DNA of 33,410 nt from an uncultured Oscillospiraceae bacterium (lineage in GTDB: Bacteria > Bacillota > Clostridia > Oscillospirales > Ruminococcaceae). The stretch spans positions 1 through 33,410 of the forward strand of contig UQMF01000023.1 of NCBI GenBank assembly GCA_900542145.1, written 5' to 3'. The position numbers were made by a program, and so were the translations under genes. Numbering within the stretch: the stretch's first letter is position 1; each line of letters starts with the position of its first letter. The notes under the pieces are model-generated. The model worked only from the letters and a program-made list of their open reading frames with translations, had not been told where the DNA came from and searched no databases. Of the stretch, positions 12,860 to 20,693 are shown in pieces.

Positions 12860-14341
12860 TTATTCCGCGTCCCTGTAGGCGCAGATGAAATCCGTGAATT
12901 CCGATGTGCCGCCGACTGCGAAAAGTCCGGTCATGACGCCGGTGAAGCCCTCGGCTACCTCGCTGGAGAGGTACTTGGTGCTGCCGTAGCCCAGCTGCGC
13001 CTCGCTGCCGTCCTGCGCCACGAAGAAGCTGTATCCGAAGCAGTCCGCGCGGATAATCAGCTGTGCGCTGTCGCCCTTTACGGGCACGGCGTTCTGGCGG
13101 TGTTTGATTCCGCCGATGTTCAGCATGAGTACCGCGCTGCAGCCGGATTCCGTGCGCTCCAGGAATATGTCGTAGTGCTCGTTTTCGGTTATGAGCACGG
13201 TAAGTCCGCCGATCCCACCGGAGTTCTTCACGGTGCACTTCATATCCATGTGGAAATCGCGCTGGCGCATTGCGACAAATGTCGGGGAATCCACGTCGTC
13301 CAGGGTGACGGAGGTGCCGTGGAGCACCGCCTTGTCCGCAGACAGCTCGTAATCCTCCATGTGGGGGTGGCGCAGGAAGCACCACTCGATGTTCCAGTCC
13401 GTGTTCGCAAAGGTGAATTCACGCTGGGGTGCCTGCACGAAATCACCCTTGATGTCGTAGGATTCGTCCGTGGTTCCGTCCTTGCCGCAGGTGAACCAGC
13501 CGTCCTCGCCGAACTGTACCGGGGTCAGGAATACCTCCCTGCCCAGGTGGTGGTAGGGGCGCCAGATGTGCTGCTGGCGGAATCCCAGGGAGATGACGTG
13601 CCAGTCGCCGTACTTGTCCTGGATAAGGTCGCCGTGGCCTATACCCTGGATTATGAACGGAGCCTTGTTGCGGTTCGTCAGCACGGGGTTGTGGGGATTC
13701 CCCTCGAAGGGACCCCAGACGGAATCCGCCCGGGCGCAGGTGATCATGTGGCCGTATTCCGTGCCGCCCTCCGCCGCCATGAGGTAGTATGTTCCGTTTA
13801 TCTTATAGAGGTGGGGGCTTTCGAGGTAGCGTCCGCCGGAGCCCTGCCAGATACAGCGGCTGGGGGAGAGCTTCTTTCCGGTGGCGATGTCGATCTCGCA
13901 CTGGACTACGCCGCCGACGCCGTTGTCATCTGCGCCGTTGCTCATGAAGTAAACATGGCCATCCTCCTCGAACAGCGACGGGTCGATTCCGCCCTGATCG
14001 ACGTATACCGGCTCGGACCACTCGCCGTGGATATCGTCAGTCCAGACGTAGAAGTTCTGGTGGGTGGTGTCGTTAGTGGTCACCATGTAGAACCTGCCGT
14101 TTATGCAGCGGATAGTCGGCGCGAATACTCCGCCGGAGCTGTTGATCTTGTCCAGCATTACCTGGCTCTTCCTGGTGAGGACATGACCTATCTGCTTCCA
14201 GTTCACAAGGTCGTCGCTCTCGAACAGCGGTACTCCCGGGAAGTACTGGAACGAGCTGCATACAAGGTAGTATTTCCCATCGTGTTCGCACACGCTGGGG
14301 TCGGGGTAAAATCCGGATACGACAGGGTTATGGTATTTCAT
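12860..14341 (-). CDS. GH43 family beta-xylosidase / alpha-L-arabinofuranosidase
   Basis: A 493-aa cytoplasmic protein without signal peptide. The five-bladed propeller domain starts NPVVSGFYPDPS, with catalytic base Asp14, and carries GGIDPSLFEEDG (pKa-modulating Asp) and RYLESPHLYK (general acid Glu). The C-terminal 190 residues form a beta-sandwich of the GH43 C2 type (FTFANTDWNIEWCFLRHPH, GGIGGLTVLITENEHYDIF). Such enzymes release xylose or arabinose from imported xylo-oligosaccharides. The start at 14341 is set by AGAAAGGA; an in-frame upstream ATG at 14386 falls near the -10 element. It is transcribed divergently from a sugar-binding lipoprotein, which suggests a shared xylan or arabinoxylan theme. 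Exact substrate cannot be told from sequence. Confidence 0.92.
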   Translation of the reverse strand: MKYHNPVVSGFYPDPSVCEHDGKYYLVCSSFQYFPGVPLFESDDLVNWKQIGHVLTRKSQVMLDKINSSGGVFAPTIRCINGRFYMVTTNDTTHQNFYVWTDDIHGEWSEPVYVDQGGIDPSLFEEDGHVYFMSNGADDNGVGGVVQCEIDIATGKKLSPSRCIWQGSGGRYLESPHLYKINGTYYLMAAEGGTEYGHMITCARADSVWGPFEGNPHNPVLTNRNKAPFIIQGIGHGDLIQDKYGDWHVISLGFRQQHIWRPYHHLGREVFLTPVQFGEDGWFTCGKDGTTDESYDIKGDFVQAPQREFTFANTDWNIEWCFLRHPHMEDYELSADKAVLHGTSVTLDDVDSPTFVAMRQRDFHMDMKCTVKNSGGIGGLTVLITENEHYDIFLERTESGCSAVLMLNIGGIKHRQNAVPVKGDSAQLIIRADCFGYSFFVAQDGSEAQLGYGSTKYLSSEVAEGFTGVMTGLFAVGGTSEFTDFICAYRDAE

Positions 14342-14376
14342 GGTGATTCGTCCTTTCTTGGGATAATATTTATATA

Positions 14377-14405
14377 AGTATAGCACATTCCGGATTTTTC
14401 CGCAA
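14377..14405 (-). promoter_or_regulatory. promoter of the GH43 gene
   Basis: On the minus strand TTGCGG (14400-14405), 17-bp spacer, TATACT (14377-14382). The start of transcription would be about 30 bases before the ATG at 14341. Confidence 0.7.
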
Positions 14406-14460
14406 TGCCATATCGGACAACATTCAGCACAAAACGGACATTACTTTTTCGCCGGGAGCA

Positions 14461-14489
14461 TTGACAATATGCCGTTGTTGTGATAAAAT
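14461..14489 (+). promoter_or_regulatory. promoter of the sugar-binding lipoprotein gene
   Basis: TTGACA (14461-14466), 17-bp spacer, TAAAAT (14484-14489). It diverges from the GH43 promoter with 55 bp between the two -35 elements, so one regulator could control both. Confidence 0.8.
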
Positions 14490-14534
14490 ATCATTGACAT
14501 GCCGGTATGGCAATTGTTGAAAAGAGGTAATTAT

Positions 14535-15878
14535 ATGAAAAAGGCAATGAGATACGCCGCCGCGGCAACAGCATGCGTGCTGCTGACGGGCTGCGCTTCC
14601 GAAAACAGCACAGGTCTGGTGAGGTTCTTCAAGGAGGACTATTTTGAGCAGACCACGACCACCCAGACCACCACGGCTCCGGAAACTTCCGCCACCACGC
14701 AGACGACCGCAGAGCCGCCGGAGATCGGCCCCGTAGACATCCCCACGATAGATATCGACGACTCCGGCGACACCGTGACGATATACAGCTTCACGGGCGA
14801 TATCAACACGTTCATGGACGGCTGGGAGCCTATGAGCGCCGGCGTGGCGTTCGAGAAGATTGATGTGGAATCCTACTACAGCCGGCTGGATTCCATACTG
14901 AAATCCGGGAAGGGGGACATCGACATCTTCGTCGTTGACCAGGATCACCTGCCGAAGTACATTTCGTCGGGATACGTCCTGCCGATAGACCAGATAGGCG
15001 ATGTGGATACCTCGGAGATGTACTACTCCACGATACAGGACTGCACATACGAGAACGAGATACGGGCGCTGCCGCTGAGCCTGAATCCCGGAGTATTCCT
15101 CTACAACCGCACCGTTGCGCGCAATGCGCTGGGTACTGACGACCCGGGCGAGGTGCAGCGCATGATCAGCGACTGGGAATCCTTCAAGGATACGGCGAGG
15201 GCGATACAGTCCAGGGGATACAAGATGACGCCGAATTTCACGGACATGTTCCGCGCGTTCAGCGGCGAGGCGAAGCGCCTTACCGACGAGGACGGGGAGG
15301 CTTTCGTGAACCAGAACGCCCTGGAATGGGCGGACACAGCCCGGACGATGTATCAGTCGGGACTGTGCGACAATAACGATATCTGGACCTCCGGCTGGGC
15401 GCAGGGATTCACGAACCACAAGTATCTCGGCATGTTCGCCTGCAACTGGCTGGCGGAATACACCCTGCCGGGCATGGACAGCAGCGGCGACTGGGCGGTA
15501 TGCCGCGGACCGAACGCGTATTCCTGGGACAACAATTACGTCCTTATCAGCTCGCGCTCCGACAACATGACGGACTCCTTCCGGGTGATACGGCGGCTGT
15601 GTATTGACGGCAGCCTGCACTACGACAACGGAATGATAATCCCGAACAACCGCACGGAATTCCGTGATGAATCCGGGGACACGGCGCTGGATTCCCTCGG
15701 CGGTCAGAAGCCCTACGGCGTATATAATGAGGTGCTGAACAGCATTTCCACCTCCGTCGGCGGCTCTGAGAAGGACCTCGACCGGGCGGATACCTTTGTA
15801 AGGACGATGACGGAATACATCACCGGGCACTCGTCCATGGAAGAGGCGCTGGCGGAATTCTACTCGCAGGCGCGGTGA
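14535..15878 (+). CDS. ABC-type sugar-binding lipoprotein (extracellular solute-binding family 1-like)
   Basis: A 447-aa exported lipoprotein. The signal peptide ends in the lipobox LLTGC. A Thr/Gln-rich linker (TTTTQTTTAPETSATTQTT) separates the anchor from a binding domain with periplasmic-binding-fold landmarks (VTIYSFTGDINTFMDGW, GDIDIFVVDQDHLPKY, LPLSLNPGVFLYNRT, EEALAEFY at the end). It would capture an oligosaccharide outside the membrane and hand it to an ABC permease, but no permease or ATPase gene adjoins it. Start 14535 follows AAAGAGG and fits the signal peptide. Divergent from GH43, so a xylo-oligosaccharide ligand is plausible but unproven. Confidence 0.85.
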   Translation: MKKAMRYAAAATACVLLTGCASENSTGLVRFFKEDYFEQTTTTQTTTAPETSATTQTTAEPPEIGPVDIPTIDIDDSGDTVTIYSFTGDINTFMDGWEPMSAGVAFEKIDVESYYSRLDSILKSGKGDIDIFVVDQDHLPKYISSGYVLPIDQIGDVDTSEMYYSTIQDCTYENEIRALPLSLNPGVFLYNRTVARNALGTDDPGEVQRMISDWESFKDTARAIQSRGYKMTPNFTDMFRAFSGEAKRLTDEDGEAFVNQNALEWADTARTMYQSGLCDNNDIWTSGWAQGFTNHKYLGMFACNWLAEYTLPGMDSSGDWAVCRGPNAYSWDNNYVLISSRSDNMTDSFRVIRRLCIDGSLHYDNGMIIPNNRTEFRDESGDTALDSLGGQKPYGVYNEVLNSISTSVGGSEKDLDRADTFVRTMTEYITGHSSMEEALAEFYSQAR

Positions 15879-15969
15879 TACTGTAATAATATATCCACCA
15901 CCATATAGTGGGGGATTCAGATTGTCAAAAAACCTATTAAATTTTGCGTAGCATACTGAAAGTTTTCGG

Positions 15970-16104
15970 TCCAGCCTTTTTCAAAAGGCTGGCGAGTCGA
16001 GGGCAGCGCCCTCGTCGCCGTCCGCAGACGGCGAAATTCCTAACGATAATAAAGCGCTAAAGGGGTGTGGGGGAAAACAAGAGTTTTCCCCCACAGTTTC
16101 TTTT
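15970..16104. repeat. cluster of GC-rich hairpins (REP-like intergenic element)
   Basis: Four hairpins follow each other: CCAGCCTTTT/AAAAGGCTGG (15971-15992), GAGGGC/GCCCTC (about 15998-16013), CGCCGTC/GACGGCG (about 16016-16033) and a perfect 12-bp GTGGGGGAAAAC/GTTTTCCCCCAC (16067-16094) with a T-rich tail. TTTTCGACAAGCTG (about 16124-16137) is the reverse complement of a piece of the 12.5 kb array (12571-12584 region), and GGGGATTTTCCGACGGTTT resembles 12793-12811. This convergent intergenic region must terminate both the lipoprotein and araC genes. Confidence 0.65.
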
Positions 16105-16174
16105 AAATTCTCTTCCGTATCAACTTTTCGACAAGCTGTATCCTCTATCGTACGGTAGGGGATTTTCCGACGGT

Positions 16175-17125
16175 TTATGTGCTGCGGTACTGCTTCGGGG
16201 TCATGCCGGTGTGCGTCCGGAACAGCTTGCAGAAATACGCGGAACTGCTGAATCCGCACTCCAGGGCGACGGCTTCCACGGTCATGTTGCTGTCGCGCAG
16301 CAGCTGCATGGAGCGCTCCACCCGGTATTTCAGCAGGTAGCTCACCGGGGAGGTGTGCAGATAGCTCTGGAAGCACCGCGACGCCTCGCTGCGGCTTATG
16401 CTGGCGGAATTCGCGATGTCCTGGAGGGAAACGTCGTCGGCGTAGTGCGCCTGGATAAACCCTATCATCTTCTGCATGCGTATCTGCAGGACGTGCTCGT
16501 TCTTCACCGCCGGGGCTAATTCCAGCTCCCCACGGTGCTCGTAAAGCTCCGCCCAGGCAAGGCTGATCTCGCACAGCACCCGTATCTCGAAGCATTCGCG
16601 CTCTCCGGGGGCGGAGGTGAAATCCAGAACCGGGGTCTCGCCGTAGCGCCCTATCTCCCCGTACGCCTGGAGCATTGAGAACACGCGGTCCAGCCGGGAC
16701 AGCACCGAGCGGCTCCAGTCCGTGGTACCGTCCAGCAGGACGTAGGGCAGCTGGGAGTTCAGCGTCAGCGGCATGACGTACTGCATGTTTATCACGCTGT
16801 TGACCGGCGCGATGAACTCCGGTTGAAACACTACGTTGGGGCAGTAGCAGGGACCTTCCTCCGCCTGGTTCTCGTAGCTGTGCAGGCAGTTCGCGTTCAG
16901 GAATATGCCCTGCCCCTTCTCTAGGGTTATTATATTGTTCCCGGCGTGTATCCGCACCCTGCCGCAGTGCACCACGAAAAATTCAAGGTTCGGGTGCCAG
17001 TGCATGGGGACGTTGTTACCGGGGATATGCAGTGAATTCACATAGTATTGTATAGGAAAGCCGGCTTTTCCGTGCTGGACCAGCTCCTGAAAGTTCTCTT
17101 TCAATGGCATGTGGAATTCTTCCAT
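16175..17125 (-). CDS. AraC-family transcriptional regulator with cupin sensor domain
   Basis: A 316-aa regulator. The N-terminal half is a cupin-type sugar-sensing domain (PMHWHPNLEFFVVHCG, then GQGIFLNANCLHSY). The C-terminal 100 residues hold the two helix-turn-helix units of AraC proteins (DVSLQDIANSASISRSEASR and MTVEAVALECGFSSSAYFCK, ending MTPKQYRS). AGGAGG lies 7 bases before ATG 17125. It is transcribed divergently from the first of two paralogous sugar-binding lipoproteins and lies convergent to the other lipoprotein gene. It probably activates the lipoprotein genes, and perhaps the GH43 gene, in response to a sugar. Effector unknown. Confidence 0.9.
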   Translation of the reverse strand: MEEFHMPLKENFQELVQHGKAGFPIQYYVNSLHIPGNNVPMHWHPNLEFFVVHCGRVRIHAGNNIITLEKGQGIFLNANCLHSYENQAEEGPCYCPNVVFQPEFIAPVNSVINMQYVMPLTLNSQLPYVLLDGTTDWSRSVLSRLDRVFSMLQAYGEIGRYGETPVLDFTSAPGERECFEIRVLCEISLAWAELYEHRGELELAPAVKNEHVLQIRMQKMIGFIQAHYADDVSLQDIANSASISRSEASRCFQSYLHTSPVSYLLKYRVERSMQLLRDSNMTVEAVALECGFSSSAYFCKLFRTHTGMTPKQYRST

Positions 17126-17168
17126 CTCATGTCCTCCTGTCCGATTTCGATAAAATCCCTTTGGGAAT

Positions 17169-17197
17169 ATTATAATATAAATCGGGAATATTGTCAA
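17169..17197 (-). promoter_or_regulatory. perfect consensus promoter of the araC-type gene
   Basis: On the minus strand TTGACA (17192-17197), 17-bp spacer, TATAAT (17169-17174). Both hexamers are perfect. The region upstream (17198-17260) is AT-rich and may carry UP-element-like tracts. Confidence 0.85.
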
Positions 17198-17375
17198 TTG
17201 TTCAAAACGATTATAGATAATATAATAATATCATACAGAAAAGACAAAAATATTTGTTAATATTCGCCAAAGATAACGATTACATGTTGTGAGAAATGCC
17301 AAGGTAAATTAAGTAATTAACTTGTGTAACAGCTCGCAAACGGCTTTGTAATGCGGATCCCACAGGTCCGGCATT

Positions 17376-17404
17376 TAACTCGCCGCGACTGCGGTCCGGA
17401 GTTA
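17376..17404 (+). promoter_or_regulatory. hairpin in the leader of the first tandem lipoprotein gene
   Basis: TAACTC (17376-17381) pairs with GAGTTA (17399-17404), with CCGC/GCGG nested inside. It sits 44 bases before ATG 17449. No T-run follows, so it is not a terminator; it may affect RNA stability. The remaining 17198-17375 stretch is AT-rich with no ORF; the plus-strand promoter is not clear. Confidence 0.35.
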
Positions 17405-17448
17405 CAGCCCGGCATATTTCACAAATATTTCAGAAAAGGGAGAACCAA

Positions 17449-18969
17449 ATGCCAGCTTTCAGAATAATTCTCGCATGCACGCTCGCTGCGGCTGCCGTCC
17501 TGGGGATGACCGCGTGCGACGATGAAGCGCCTGTGGCTTCTGGCGGTTCTGCGGCGTCCAACTCGGCTCCTGCCGCTGCCGCAACTACCAGCACGCAGGC
17601 TTCCACTACCGCAGACCCTGACGCAGGTCTTGAACTGACCGACAAGGAGAACAAGGTCATCGACACCTCCGCATGCCCGCCCTCCGGACATGCCGGAAAA
17701 CTCAGATATCTCGGATTCTACGATATCACCAAGGACCAGAAGGGCACGGAGCAGTGCCTGATCTTCCAGTCCGACCTGTACGGCGGCAGCTTTGAATACA
17801 TAAGCACGCCGTCCGGCTCCGCTTATTACGACAAGCTCGCGAACCTGATCGCCAGCGACGACTCCCCGGATATCGTCACCAAGGACGCAATGCTCCTCCC
17901 GGGAAACGTAAGCAAGAACCTCTTTGAGCCGCTGGACGGAAAGATCGACCTCACCGCTCCCCAGTGGAAGGATATCAGCAGTATCGTTGAGCAGTTCTCC
18001 TGGAAGGGCGTGCACTACTACTTCCCCCACAGGACGACCACGAAATACGCCCTGAACTACAGCAAGAAGACCATCGAGGAGAACGACCTCACCGACCCCT
18101 ATGAGCTGTACGCGAACGGCGAGTGGACCTGGGAAGCATGGCGCAACATGATGATCGATTTCTGCAACAAGGACGACAAGCATGTTGGCTTCTACACCAC
18201 CAATAATACTATAACGAGTTTCATCGCCACCACCGGTACCACGATGATCGACGTTCAGCCGGACGGAACGATAACCAACAACCTCCTGTCCGCTGAGGTG
18301 TCCCGGGCTATGACGTTCCTTGAGGAACTCTGCCGCGACGGGCTTACATACGACAAATCCTACGGCGACTGGGTATCTCCCCAGGTGTTCTCGACAGCGT
18401 GCAACAATATCCTGTTCACCTGCACAGAGCCCGAGTGGACCTACATCGCAGCCACCGAGAACCTCCAGAACAAGGAGGGCGTGGACAACGACATCTTCGG
18501 AGAGGTTTCCGAGTTCTCGTTCGTGCCGTTCCCGAGAGATTCCATGGCGGACGCTTACTACACTGAGTTCGACACGTTCGGGTACCTGGTGCCCAAGGGC
18601 GCAAAGAATATCGACGGCGCCGTGGAGTTCATAAACCTCAACAGAATGTACGACGTAGATCCCGATATCCAGGCGAAGGTGCGCGAGGATCATGTCAATC
18701 CCACCAAGATCTACTTCGAGAAGGGCAAGTACGCCGGCTCCGAGAAGTGGCAGATGACCTGGGGCGAGCATGAATACGACCTCTGGCGCGAGATGTGCGA
18801 CCCTGCGAACTTCACATTCATCATGGAGGACGCCGAGGGCTTCTCAGTGGATTTCACCGACAAGATCGGTCAGCTGCTGATGGGCGTTGTTGAGCGGAGC
18901 GAATCCTGGGCAAAGACCAGCGCAGAATTCTCGCCGATCGCCGACGGTGTCATCTCAGAGTTCAAGTAA
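17449..18969 (+). CDS. ABC-type sugar-binding lipoprotein, tandem paralogue A
   Basis: A 506-aa lipoprotein with lipobox GMTAC, an Ala/Ser/Thr linker (about 28-65) and a long solute-binding domain (LIASDDSPDIVTK, NYSKKTIEENDL, NGEWTWEAWRNMM, EPEWTYIAATENLQN, FGYLVPKGAKN). It would bind a carbohydrate at the cell surface for an ABC importer whose membrane parts are not in this window. AAAGGGAG precedes ATG 17449. The next gene is a close paralogue, 70 bases downstream. Codons here are strongly GC-rich at third positions, unlike the paralogue. The adjacent divergent AraC regulator is the likely controller. Confidence 0.87.
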   Translation: MPAFRIILACTLAAAAVLGMTACDDEAPVASGGSAASNSAPAAAATTSTQASTTADPDAGLELTDKENKVIDTSACPPSGHAGKLRYLGFYDITKDQKGTEQCLIFQSDLYGGSFEYISTPSGSAYYDKLANLIASDDSPDIVTKDAMLLPGNVSKNLFEPLDGKIDLTAPQWKDISSIVEQFSWKGVHYYFPHRTTTKYALNYSKKTIEENDLTDPYELYANGEWTWEAWRNMMIDFCNKDDKHVGFYTTNNTITSFIATTGTTMIDVQPDGTITNNLLSAEVSRAMTFLEELCRDGLTYDKSYGDWVSPQVFSTACNNILFTCTEPEWTYIAATENLQNKEGVDNDIFGEVSEFSFVPFPRDSMADAYYTEFDTFGYLVPKGAKNIDGAVEFINLNRMYDVDPDIQAKVREDHVNPTKIYFEKGKYAGSEKWQMTWGEHEYDLWREMCDPANFTFIMEDAEGFSVDFTDKIGQLLMGVVERSESWAKTSAEFSPIADGVISEFK

Positions 18970-19039
18970 AGGTAATTTCTGACATGTTCAGATATTATAT
19001 ATTATTCATTTCAGAATTCATTTAAGGAGGAACTTAAAA

Positions 19040-20578
19040 ATGAATAAATCCAAAAGACTTCTCGCATGCGCTCTTGCCGTAACAATGGCTTTCGGTATGA
19101 CCGCATGTGAAGATGAGGCGGCAGTGAATCCGTCCGGGGCTTCCCAGGCAAGCAACGTTCAGCCCAATCAGCCCGGCGCGGTTACAACAGCTACATCTGC
19201 TTCCACCACTACAGATCCTAATGACGCACTCGACATGACCGACAAGAAGGAAAAGACCTTTGATACTTCCCTGTATCAGCCCTCCGGCAATGCAGGAACA
19301 GTTAAATTCTGCGCTTTCTATGATATCCAGGGCGACCAGAAGGGTACTGAACAGTGCATGATCTTCAACTCTGACCTGTTCGGCGGCAACATCGAGTACA
19401 TATCCACTCCGTCCACCACAGACGCGCTGCTCGAAAAGCTCTCCAACCTTATTGCTTCCGACGATTCGCCCGACCTGGTTGAAAAAACGGCGATGCGTTA
19501 CCCCGGCAACATCTCCAAAAACATGTTTGAGGCTCTCGACGGAAAGATCGACATTGATTCCCCGCTGTGGAGCGACATGAAGGAAATCGCTGAGTCCTAC
19601 GCATGGAACAACAAGCACTACTACTATCCGCACCGCATCACCACCTCCTTCTCGCTGAACTACAGCAAAAAGACCATCGAGGAGAACGACCTGCCCGATC
19701 CTTATGAGTTGTACAAGAACGGCGAGTGGACATGGGACGCATGGCGCGATATGATGACCAAGTTCTGCGACAAGGACGAAAACAACATAGGCTTCTATGG
19801 TACTGATACCACTGTTGACGCGTTTATCCTCACCACAGGCACTTCACTCATTGATACACAGCCCAACGGCTCCATCACAAACAACCTGGCTAACCCGAAC
19901 GTAACAAGAGCAATGCAGTTCATCGAGGGTCTATGCCGTGACGGTGTTTCCTACGGCAAGGAACTCGGCGACTGGGTACCTCCGGAGACTTTCGCAACTG
20001 AGTGCGACAGACTTCTGTTCCTCTGCATGGAGCCTGAGTGGACCTACATTGCTGCTACCGAGCAGCTCCAGAACCCCAAGGGCGTAGACAACGACATCTT
20101 CGACACCGTTTCTGAGTTCGCATTCGTTCCGTTCCCTAGAGACCCGCAGGCTGACGCTTACTACCAGGGCTACGACACATTCGGCTTCCTGGTACCCAAG
20201 GGCGCAAAGAACATGGACGGCGCTCTCGAGTTCATCAACCTTTTCAGAGCTTATGATGTTGACCCCGTTATCCAGGCTCAGGTAAAGAACGACCACATTA
20301 AGCCCGAGAAGATCTACTTCGAGAAGGGTTCCAACGAGGGCAAGGAAAAGTGGCAGATCACATGGGGCGAGCAGGAATACGACCTCTGGAGAGAAATGTG
20401 CGACCCCGCAAACTTCTCCTTCATCAACGAGGACGCTTACGGCTTCACCTCCGACCTCCAGTCTCAGCTTGCTACCGTAGTTATGGATGTTGTGGAGAAT
20501 GGCTCTTCCTGGACTCAGACCTCTGCTGAGATATCTCCTGTTGTTGATTCGGTAATCTCTGAATACGCACTCAGCTGA
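19040..20578 (+). CDS. ABC-type sugar-binding lipoprotein, tandem paralogue B
   Basis: A 512-aa lipoprotein: signal peptide with lipobox GMTAC, Ser/Thr linker, and a solute-binding domain that keeps the landmarks of its upstream neighbour (ASDDSPDLVEK, NYSKKTIEENDL, NGEWTWDAWRDMM, EPEWTYIAATEQLQN, FGFLVPKGAKN). It arose by tandem duplication. AAGGAGG (19024-19030) gives it a stronger ribosome-binding site than copy A. Its codon choice is less GC-rich and looks like that of a highly expressed gene. A strong terminator follows at 20603. No permease genes are linked, so it shares transport parts encoded elsewhere or only serves binding. Confidence 0.88.
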   Translation: MNKSKRLLACALAVTMAFGMTACEDEAAVNPSGASQASNVQPNQPGAVTTATSASTTTDPNDALDMTDKKEKTFDTSLYQPSGNAGTVKFCAFYDIQGDQKGTEQCMIFNSDLFGGNIEYISTPSTTDALLEKLSNLIASDDSPDLVEKTAMRYPGNISKNMFEALDGKIDIDSPLWSDMKEIAESYAWNNKHYYYPHRITTSFSLNYSKKTIEENDLPDPYELYKNGEWTWDAWRDMMTKFCDKDENNIGFYGTDTTVDAFILTTGTSLIDTQPNGSITNNLANPNVTRAMQFIEGLCRDGVSYGKELGDWVPPETFATECDRLLFLCMEPEWTYIAATEQLQNPKGVDNDIFDTVSEFAFVPFPRDPQADAYYQGYDTFGFLVPKGAKNMDGALEFINLFRAYDVDPVIQAQVKNDHIKPEKIYFEKGSNEGKEKWQITWGEQEYDLWREMCDPANFSFINEDAYGFTSDLQSQLATVVMDVVENGSSWTQTSAEISPVVDSVISEYALS

Positions 20579-20602
20579 GATCGCTGAAACTGAATAATGC
20601 TG

Positions 20603-20626
20603 GCTCCCCCACTTATGTGGGGGAGC
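20603..20626 (+). terminator. terminator of the tandem lipoprotein operon
   Basis: GCTCCCCCAC (20603-20612), loop TTAT, GTGGGGGAGC (20617-20626), followed by TTCGTTATT. An outer AATAA/TTATT pairing can extend the stem. Confidence 0.8.
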
Positions 20627-20643
20627 TTCGTTATTCGGCATAG

Positions 20644-20674
20644 AAAAAAACTCCCTGCCGCCAAGGGCAGGGAG
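20644..20674 (-). terminator. terminator of pyruvate kinase
   Basis: On the minus strand CTCCCTGCC (20666-20674 read in reverse) pairs with GGCAGGGAG (20651-20659) and is followed by seven T residues (20644-20650). Confidence 0.88.
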
Positions 20675-20693
20675 CTGTATTGGTTCCGGAATA

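Noticed and set aside
12671..14377. Long open frame on the plus strand opposite the GH43 gene
   Set aside because: It mirrors the GC-rich codon pattern of the real minus-strand gene, has no family features and runs over the terminator hairpin.
17419..18771. Long minus-strand frame opposite the sugar-binding lipoprotein
   Set aside because: Same antisense shadow effect; the plus-strand gene has lipobox, linker and a paralogue next to it.
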